From positions 1-9,323 of the forward strand of contig JARYMD010000165.1 of the NCBI GenBank assembly GCA_029907285.1: DNA of 9,323 nucleotides, written 5' to 3'. Below are positions 1 to 5,480 of this stretch, one piece after another; position 1 is the first letter of the stretch, and the number at the start of each line of letters is the position of its first letter. The stretch is from Verrucomicrobiota bacterium. GTDB taxonomy: Bacteria > Verrucomicrobiota > Verrucomicrobiia > Limisphaerales > J093. Both the position numbers and the translations under genes were made by a program. The notes beneath the pieces were generated by a model that was given only the letters and a program-made list of their open reading frames with translations, had not been told where the DNA came from and made no database searches.

Positions 1-1
1 C

Positions 2-115
2 CATATGGCCTCATTCGATCTGGCCGCTGATCCCGATGGTTTCTCGCGCGCTGCCGCTGATGGAGTGGGCGTTGGTAAGCGCGAAGCGCTTGGAGTGCAG
101 TTTCGCTACTGTTAA
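2..115 (+). CDS. probable 3' end of an unidentified upstream gene (partial)
   Basis: A frame open from the left edge reaches TAA at 113-115 and gives about 37 residues, ending in KREALGVQFRYC. Its codons are rich in G at the first position (GCN, GAT, GGN, GTG runs), which looks more like coding sequence than the other two frames. One of those, starting at base 3, is also open and runs to 213-215, into the start of purF. No family is recognised from so short a tail. The spacer 116-189 up to purF shows no clear terminator, so this gene and purF could be co-transcribed, but nothing here proves it. Confidence 0.3.
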   Translation, partial: HMASFDLAADPDGFSRAAADGVGVGKREALGVQFRYC

Positions 116-189
116 AATGGCTTGCGGGGAGACACTGTCGGGGATGGAATTGGGTTTTGCCGGCAGAGATGATGTTCAGCTAAAGATTT

Positions 190-1644
190 GTGATGTGCGA
201 CAATTGTTATCCTAAGCATTACTGCGGGGTGTTTGGCGTTTACGGGCATCGGCGCGCGGCTGAGGTGGCATACTATGGTCTTTACGCATTGCAGCACAGG
301 GGCCAGGAAAGCGCGGGCATAGTGTCGTGTCACCGCGGTGAATTCTACAAGTGCCACGGGATGGGGCTTGTTCCTCAGGTGTTCAGCGCGGAAAAGCTGT
401 CGGAGTTGCCGGGGCGGATGGCTGTGGGACATACGCGGTATTCGACGACCGGTTCAAGTCATATTAGGAACGCGCAGCCACTGGTTGTGAACTGCGCCAA
501 GGGCCAGATTGCGGTGGCGCACAATGGCAACCTGACGAATGCGGCATGGCTGCGCGACGAGCTCGAGTCAAAGGGGCACATTTTCCAAACCACGGTGGAT
601 AGTGAGATTATTCTCTACCTGCTGGCTCAGCCGGGGAACAACCTTGTGCAGACGCTCAGGCAATTGGAGGGCGCTTATTCATTGGTGATCATGACCGAGC
701 GTGAGCTCATTGGGGCGCGTGATCCGAACGGGTTTCGGCCCCTTTCGGTGGGGCGGCTTGGGCGGGCATGGGTGCTGTCGAGTGAGACGTGTGCATTTGA
801 CCTGATTGAAGCGCGGTTTGTGAGAGACGTTGCGCCGGGGGAGATAGTGTTGATCAACGACGAAGGGATGCGGAGCATACAGGCGTTTCCGGAGCCGAGG
901 CGGAGGTCTTTCTGCATTTTCGAGTTTGTGTATTTTGCGCGCCCGGACAGCACGATAACGGGGAGGAACGTCTATTCGGTGCGTGTCGAGCTGGGGCGGC
1001 AATTGGCGCGTGAGCATCCGAGGGAAGCTGACATTGTTGTGCCTGTGCCTGACAGTGGGAACTGCGCTGCGCTGGGGTATTCACTTGAATCCGGGATTCC
1101 ATTCGAGATGGCGTTTGTGCGGAATCACTATGTGGGGCGCAGTTTCATTCAGCCGACGCAGTTGATTCGGGATTTCAACGTTCGGGTGAAGCTGAATCTT
1201 ATAAAGGAACTTGTGCGGGGGAAACGGGTTGTGATCATTGACGACTCGATTGTCCGGGGCACGACCTGCAAGATACGGGTGAACAACCTGAAGGAAGCGG
1301 GCGCCAAAGAAGTGCATGTGTTGGTCAGTTGCCCCCCACACCGGTATCCGTGCGTGTATGGGATTGATTTTCCGGACCGGAGCAAGCTTATGGCGGCCAG
1401 GTATTCAATCGAGCAAATACGGCGGTACTTGAATGCGGATTCTCTCGGGTATCTGTCGCAGGAGGGTATGATTAAGGCCACGGGTTTGCCGGCCGATGGT
1501 TTTTGCACTGCGTGTTATGACAGCCGGTATCCGGTTCGGTTCAATCCCGAGCTTGAGAAGTTCATCATGGAAAAGCGCAAAGCGCGGATTGAGAGCCTGG
1601 GCGAGCAGATTGTGAGGAGAGATCGCGAGCCGAGACTGCTCTGA
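190..1644 (+). CDS. purF: amidophosphoribosyltransferase (glutamine PRPP amidotransferase)
   Basis: PurF catalyses the committed step of de novo purine synthesis in the cytosol: PRPP plus glutamine gives 5-phosphoribosylamine. The 484-residue length is usual. The N-terminal Ntn glutaminase half begins at Cys12 (CGVFGVYG), the expected nucleophile, so about 11 residues should be removed as a propeptide, as in the B. subtilis enzyme. LYALQHRGQESAGI (31-44), the GHTRYSTTGSS segment (80-90) and AHNGNL (110-115) are typical glutaminase motifs. The phosphoribosyltransferase half has the PRPP loop VVIIDDSIVRGTT at 347-359. Cys242, Cys388, Cys439 and Cys442 stand where the iron-sulfur ligands of the Bacillus-type enzyme occur. 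An in-frame TAA at 181-183 bounds the start. GTG at 190 and ATG at 193 are both possible, and a weak AAAG at 182-185 is better spaced for 193. No other purine gene is visible, so regulation cannot be judged. Confidence 0.98.
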   Translation: MMCDNCYPKHYCGVFGVYGHRRAAEVAYYGLYALQHRGQESAGIVSCHRGEFYKCHGMGLVPQVFSAEKLSELPGRMAVGHTRYSTTGSSHIRNAQPLVVNCAKGQIAVAHNGNLTNAAWLRDELESKGHIFQTTVDSEIILYLLAQPGNNLVQTLRQLEGAYSLVIMTERELIGARDPNGFRPLSVGRLGRAWVLSSETCAFDLIEARFVRDVAPGEIVLINDEGMRSIQAFPEPRRRSFCIFEFVYFARPDSTITGRNVYSVRVELGRQLAREHPREADIVVPVPDSGNCAALGYSLESGIPFEMAFVRNHYVGRSFIQPTQLIRDFNVRVKLNLIKELVRGKRVVIIDDSIVRGTTCKIRVNNLKEAGAKEVHVLVSCPPHRYPCVYGIDFPDRSKLMAARYSIEQIRRYLNADSLGYLSQEGMIKATGLPADGFCTACYDSRYPVRFNPELEKFIMEKRKARIESLGEQIVRRDREPRLL

Positions 1645-1646
1645 GG

Positions 1647-1667
1647 ATGCTCTGATTAGTGGAGCAT
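1647..1667 (+). terminator. small hairpin after purF, possible terminator
   Basis: Three bases after the purF stop, ATGCTC (1647-1652) and GAGCAT (1662-1667) form a perfect 6-bp inverted repeat around a 9-base loop. TTTGTTGG follows. The stem is short and the T tract is broken, so it is a weak candidate for intrinsic termination. It could equally be a processing site or part of the leader of the structured RNA just downstream. Confidence 0.3.
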
Positions 1668-1676
1668 TTGTTGGGC

Positions 1677-1885
1677 GCTTGCGTCAAACTGTGTGTGATT
1701 CGGGTTGGTTCCAGTCTGGGAATCTCAGCGGATATTTCGCGGCCCGGCGTGGCAGAGGGCGCTGGTCAACGTGGGCGGGCACCGAGTCTCTGCCCGCCAG
1801 GAAACTTTGGTTCCGGTTACGCCGGGCTGCGAAATATGCGGGCTAATAAACCGGCGGCTGGCGTGTCATATTGTTTGGCGCATGC
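1677..1885 (+). ncRNA. long rod-shaped structured RNA, candidate 6S RNA
   Basis: Bases about 1677-1885 fold on paper into one extended rod. A lower stem pairs 1677-1695 with 1867-1885. A short stem may pair 1704-1710 with 1849-1855. An asymmetric bubble has 1711-1728 on its 5' side and 1841-1848 on its 3' side. The upper stem pairs 1729-1753 with 1816-1840, including a 19-pair run (1732-1750 with 1819-1837) broken only by one G-U. A GC-rich apical hairpin pairs 1774-1781 with 1791-1798. Nearly all wobbles are G-T on this strand (1684/1878, 1691/1871, 1693/1869, 1741/1828, 1751/1818, 1752/1817), which favours a + strand transcript. The size of about 209 nt and the bubbled rod match 6S RNA, which binds the housekeeping RNA polymerase holoenzyme and templates short product RNAs. 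CTCAGCGGATATTTC (1724-1738) resembles the product-RNA start region of E. coli 6S as I recall it (CUGAGCCGAUAUUUC). Exact ends, promoter and terminator are not resolved. Alternatives are a structured leader of the sigma operon or an inverted-repeat element. Confidence 0.5.
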
Positions 1886-1952
1886 AGAAAGCGGTCAACA
1901 GGTGCGGGAGCGGCGCTGAGCGTGCGGCCGGCAGTGTCGGTTGAAAGACCAA

Positions 1953-2510
1953 ATGGGTATTGCAGAACCAGTGTCGGCCGGTGACCGCGCTTTGCGCACG
2001 CAATCTATCGAAGTGCTGTTTGGCGCTTTGGAAGCTCCCTTGCTCCGATACGCCCGTTATCTGCTGTCCGACGATAACGTGGCTGAAGAAATTGTTCAGG
2101 AAGCTTTTGTAAGGTTACACGGTCAATCGGACGGTGTGCGTGACCCGCGGAGTTGGCTGTTTCGAACGGTTCACAACCTTGCGCTTAATCACAAACGAAA
2201 GACGGCAAGGATAGTGCCGCTGGAACAGGACGGAGGCGCAGGGTCAACGGCCGTGGCGGAGCCTGTTGACGGCCGCCTTTCGCCGGATGAAGAACTGATG
2301 CGTATTGAGGGAATAGGTTTTGTGAGGTTGGGATTGGAGGGGTTGGACGCGCGGAGCCGGGAGCTGATAATGCTCAAGTTTTACGATGGGTTGTCGTACA
2401 AGGAAATAAGCGCGCGCACCGGCCTGAGCGTTGGCCACGTCGGCTATCTGTTGCACCACGCGTTGAAAAAACTTACTGCTGATCTTGTTAGAGCCGGCCT
2501 TGTTCAATGA
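1953..2510 (+). CDS. ECF-type RNA polymerase sigma factor
   Basis: This is a two-domain extracytoplasmic-function sigma factor that would direct RNA polymerase to a dedicated promoter set. Numbering here runs from the longer TTG form at 1941. Region 2 covers about 26-87 and includes AEEIVQEAFVRLH (48-60, core-binding 2.2) and PRSWLFRTVHNLALNHKRK (69-87, -10 recognition 2.4). Region 4 covers about 126-182, with the helix-turn-helix LSYKEISARTGLSVGHVGYL (151-170). There is no region 1.1 or 3. An in-frame TGA at 1917-1919 bounds the start. TTG 1941 has no Shine-Dalgarno, whereas ATG 1953 has GAAAG five bases before it, so 1953 (185 residues) is preferred. The stop overlaps the next start as ATGA, which implies translational coupling with the VWA membrane protein, its likely regulator. 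The target promoters are unknown. Membership of the ECF class is secure; the subgroup is not assigned. Confidence 0.95.
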   Translation: MGIAEPVSAGDRALRTQSIEVLFGALEAPLLRYARYLLSDDNVAEEIVQEAFVRLHGQSDGVRDPRSWLFRTVHNLALNHKRKTARIVPLEQDGGAGSTAVAEPVDGRLSPDEELMRIEGIGFVRLGLEGLDARSRELIMLKFYDGLSYKEISARTGLSVGHVGYLLHHALKKLTADLVRAGLVQ

Positions 2511-5443
2511 ATACGAATTCTCCAGAGCACGAGCGCGAACAACTCGAAGCCCGTGTCACAGCGCTGCTGCTGGGCGAACTTGGTGCCTCCGAGGCGGAGG
2601 AGGTTGAGCGAGCGATTGAAACCGATCCTGAATTGGCCAAGAGCAAGGCGAGGTTGGAACGGACGATCGAGTTGATCAAGGGAGCAGTGGGTGGACAGGG
2701 GGCGGCTTGCAACTCTGGCGGCGACATGCCGCGGCTTTCGGATGCTAGGCGGAGACGGCTGAGGGAATTGTTTGCGAGCGGGAACGCGCCGAGTCGCAGG
2801 GTGCGGTCGAGGGCGAGCATGGATTGGGCTGTGCCGTTGAGCATTGCGGCTGCGTTTGTGGTATTGATGGGGTTTGCGAGTTTGCTTCTCGGGGTTGGGT
2901 CATTTGGCAAATCCAGGGGCATGGCGGCGAGGCCGAATGTGGTATCAAGTGTGGTATCAAGATTGAATCGCGAGCCCGCCTCAGCGATTGGCGAGAGGGA
3001 TTACTCACGAAGGGTTGCCGGTGGGAGGCCAGTCGCAGGACAACAGATCGAGGCTGCGGCTGTTGAGGCTGTTCCTTCTTTGTCGCAAGAGGTTCGGAAA
3101 GGGACACCGGTTGTGGGCGTGTCGGCTGGACAGGCAGGTCAACGGGCGGAAGGGACGAAGGCGGCCGAGGGAAGGAGTATCCGGGTTTATTTGCCGACGG
3201 AGGCCCGGGTTGCAGAGAGACTGTCTGAGAAGGCAGACAAGGCCGCTGTTGCAGACACGTCCGGAAAAGACGCGGCAGCATTTGGCCGGCCGGTTGGCGC
3301 GCCTGCTGCGGCGACCGGGGTTCAAGCGCCGACGGACATTAGAATGCTGATGAGATACGGGCTGCTTCCCAAGGACAGCAAGGTTTCTGTGCGGGACCGA
3401 AGCCAGGCTGAGGGCGTCGAGCGCAACAGATCGGCGGTGGCGGCGACATCGGGAGGAATTGGGGGTGCGGAATTTGGAGGGTATGACACCGCGCGGCGGG
3501 TCGAAATTGCGAGGCAAGCGGACGAGTCGGTCAAGGTGCCTGCACGTGGGACCGCCCAGGTTCCGGCAGTCCCTCCTCCGACTGCGATGCCGCCGGCTTC
3601 GCAACCGGTTCAACAGGAGAGAGCTTTTTCGGCGCAGGAGGCCGCGACCAAACAGGTCGAGCTTGGCAATTTGGCGCCCACGCTTGGAACTGCCCTGCAT
3701 GAAAAGAGATTGTCCAGAGCAGGCGGTGCTGGCGGTTTTGCACGGCCTGTCATGAGCGCTGATCAGGAAAGTGGCAAGGGTGTTTTGGGGCCGGGGCAAG
3801 AGGCAACTGCATCTGCTGCTGGCGAGTCTATGGCTGAGGATGTGCGGGCTCGAACGGGGGCAGCAGGGAAACCGGTTGCTGGCGCAGGCGTGGCAGGCCA
3901 GCTTGGGCTTGAGCCGGTGAACGGTCCTGATGCTGCAGTGACGGAGGTGACGGAGCGATTTGCCGGGTTGTCCGAAAAGGAAGGGGTTTCAAGTAGCAAG
4001 TTCGTGCCAGTGCTTGGTGACAGTCCAGCAGCGGGCCGGTTGTTCAGCTTCGCTTACAAAGAAGGCGCTTTGGACAGTCGTGGAATTATTACCAATGCCG
4101 TTCCTGAGCCGCAGCCGGAGGTGTTGTCGGCGGAGAACCCGTTATCGACCTTTTCGCTGAACATATCGGATGTATCGTTCAGGCTTGCGGCGGCGAGCTT
4201 CGAGAACGGGGCAGTGCCACCGCCTGCCAGCATTCGGAGCGAGGAATTCATCAATGCGTTTGATTACCGCGATCCTGAGCCGGCAGCGGGGATGCCGATG
4301 GCGTTCAACTGGGAGCGGGCGCATTATCCTTTTGCGCACAACAGGGACATCATTCGGTTTTCGATTCGGACGGCGGCGTTCGGGCGCGATTCGGTGCGCC
4401 CGCTGAATCTTGTTTTGCTGCTGGACAGTTCGGGGTCGATGGAGCGCGCGGACCGGGTATTGATAATTCGCGAAGCGTTGCGGGTGCTGTCGCAGCAATT
4501 GAGACCGGAAGACGTTGTGAGTGTTGTGGGTTTTGCGCGGACAGCACGGCTTTGGGTGGACGCTCTGAGCGGGGATCGTGCGGAGGAGTTGGTGGAACGA
4601 GTTGGGAACCTGACCCCTGAAGGCGGCACGAATCTCGAGGACGCGCTCAAGCTTGCATATGAGACTGCGGCGCGACATTTCCTGCCAAACGGTGTTAACC
4701 GGATTGTGCTTTTGACTGATGGCGCTGCGAACCTTGGCGATGTCGAGCCGGAGTCGCTCAAACGAATGGTGACAGAGCAACGGAAGCGGGGGATAGCATT
4801 GGACTGTTTCGGGATCGGATGGGAAGGGTACAATGACGAACTGCTCGAGGTTCTGTCACGGAACGGGGATGGGCGTTATGGTTTCGTCAACACTCCGGAA
4901 GAAGCGGCGACTGATTTTGCGGCGAAGCTGGCTGGTGCGTTGCAGGTGGCAGCGGCGGACGTGAAAGTGCAGGTCGAGTTCAATCCGCATCGAGTGGTTT
5001 CGTGGCGTCAGATTGGCTATGCGAAGCACAAGCTGACGGCCGAGCAGTTTCGCGACAACACGGTGGATGCGGCGGAGGTTGCGGCGGCTGAATCGGGCAA
5101 CGCGCTTTACGTCATCCAGACCAAACCTGAAGGCGAGGGGAACATTTGTGTCGTGCGTGTTCGGTATCGTGAACCTGCCAGCGGGTTGTATCGGGAGATG
5201 AGCTGGCCGGTGCCGTACACGGGGATTGCGCGGCCGTTGGAGAAGGCGAGTGCGGCGATGCGGCTGGCGGTGGTGGCGGGAGCATTTTCGGAGCGGTTGG
5301 CGTCAAATCCGTATGCAAGCGAGGTGAAGACCGGCTCGCTGTTGAGTTACCTGAACGGGGTGCCGGAGGCGTTCGATCTTGATCCGCGGCCAAGAAAGCT
5401 CGAATGGATGTTGCGTGAGTACCAGAGAATCGCGGGAGAATAG
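2507..5443 (+). CDS. membrane-anchored YfbK-type VWA protein with anti-sigma-like N-terminus
   Basis: This 978-residue protein is a probable transmembrane regulator of the preceding sigma factor. Residues about 13-58 (LEARVTALLLGELGASEAEE onward) have the LLLGEL-plus-acidic-helix look of anti-sigma heads but lack the zinc-binding His/Cys set. RRVRSR followed by one hydrophobic helix (about 108-130) predicts the N-terminus in the cytoplasm and the rest outside. Residues about 132-546 are an Ala/Gly/Pro-rich linker, probably disordered. NPLSTFSLNISDVSF (from about 543) through EEFINAFDYRDPEP is the YfbK-family N-terminal segment. The VWA domain follows (about 632-810) with intact MIDAS residues: Asp640, Ser642 and Ser644 (DSSGS), Thr708 and Asp738 (TDGAAN). 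The YfbK C-terminal domain (DVKVQVEFNP, then IGY at about 834, to the end) is present but diverged. The start has no Shine-Dalgarno and overlaps the sigma stop by 4 bp. Domain calls are secure. The anti-sigma role is inferred from position, topology and the head; a purely structural VWA protein is the alternative. Confidence 0.93.
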   Translation: MNTNSPEHEREQLEARVTALLLGELGASEAEEVERAIETDPELAKSKARLERTIELIKGAVGGQGAACNSGGDMPRLSDARRRRLRELFASGNAPSRRVRSRASMDWAVPLSIAAAFVVLMGFASLLLGVGSFGKSRGMAARPNVVSSVVSRLNREPASAIGERDYSRRVAGGRPVAGQQIEAAAVEAVPSLSQEVRKGTPVVGVSAGQAGQRAEGTKAAEGRSIRVYLPTEARVAERLSEKADKAAVADTSGKDAAAFGRPVGAPAAATGVQAPTDIRMLMRYGLLPKDSKVSVRDRSQAEGVERNRSAVAATSGGIGGAEFGGYDTARRVEIARQADESVKVPARGTAQVPAVPPPTAMPPASQPVQQERAFSAQEAATKQVELGNLAPTLGTALHEKRLSRAGGAGGFARPVMSADQESGKGVLGPGQEATASAAGESMAEDVRARTGAAGKPVAGAGVAGQLGLEPVNGPDAAVTEVTERFAGLSEKEGVSSSKFVPVLGDSPAAGRLFSFAYKEGALDSRGIITNAVPEPQPEVLSAENPLSTFSLNISDVSFRLAAASFENGAVPPPASIRSEEFINAFDYRDPEPAAGMPMAFNWERAHYPFAHNRDIIRFSIRTAAFGRDSVRPLNLVLLLDSSGSMERADRVLIIREALRVLSQQLRPEDVVSVVGFARTARLWVDALSGDRAEELVERVGNLTPEGGTNLEDALKLAYETAARHFLPNGVNRIVLLTDGAANLGDVEPESLKRMVTEQRKRGIALDCFGIGWEGYNDELLEVLSRNGDGRYGFVNTPEEAATDFAAKLAGALQVAAADVKVQVEFNPHRVVSWRQIGYAKHKLTAEQFRDNTVDAAEVAAAESGNALYVIQTKPEGEGNICVVRVRYREPASGLYREMSWPVPYTGIARPLEKASAAMRLAVVAGAFSERLASNPYASEVKTGSLLSYLNGVPEAFDLDPRPRKLEWMLREYQRIAGE
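2939..2962 (+). repeat. 12-bp tandem duplication inside the VWA gene
   Basis: GTGGTATCAAG occurs at 2939-2949 and again at 2951-2961, a unit of 12 bases (GTGGTATCAAGT) repeated almost exactly in tandem. It encodes the doubled VVS-SVVS stretch just after the membrane helix, at the start of the low-complexity linker. It keeps frame, so it looks like a local slippage duplication in a length-tolerant region. Confidence 0.85.
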
Positions 5444-5480
5444 CCTGCGAAGGCGGCGCAGAATTTTTCACCATAACCAT

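Larger units (their letters stand above)
1645..1952 (+). other. intergenic region between purF and the sigma operon
   Basis: This stretch of about 308 bases has no credible protein gene. Its short open frames give no recognisable motifs and lie across the paired arms of the structured RNA. It contains the small post-purF hairpin and the 6S-like rod. The remaining 1886-1952 lies just before the sigma factor and should carry its promoter. I see no convincing -35/-10 pair there. GAAAG at 1943-1947 is the likely ribosome binding site for the sigma gene. Confidence 0.7.

Noticed and set aside
1800..1825. GGAAAC at 1800-1805 resembling an ECF sigma -35 element
   Set aside because: No matching -10 (CGTA or GTC type) at the proper spacing, and the bases lie in the apical part of the predicted RNA.
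1807..1850. TTGGTT with AAATAT or TAATAA as a housekeeping promoter for the sigma operon
   Set aside because: Spacing is 19 or more bases, the matches are poor, and the A/T-rich piece is accounted for by the upper RNA stem (1832-1837 pairs with 1732-1737).
1677..1885. SRP RNA or tmRNA as identity for the structured RNA
   Set aside because: The conserved SRP GGAA-type apical domain is not seen, and there is no tRNA-like acceptor/T-arm or tag reading frame.
1659..1944. Two overlapping short open frames (86 and 79 codons) between purF and the sigma gene
   Set aside because: No ribosome site, no recognisable motif, and both run straight through the paired arms of the structured RNA, which explains the sequence better.
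3005..3799. Long antisense frame (264 codons) opposite the VWA linker, with several other minus-strand frames across the window
   Set aside because: The + strand is an unbroken frame with clear domains. The antisense products are Arg/Pro/Ser-rich with no motif, as expected from reading a G-rich coding strand backwards.
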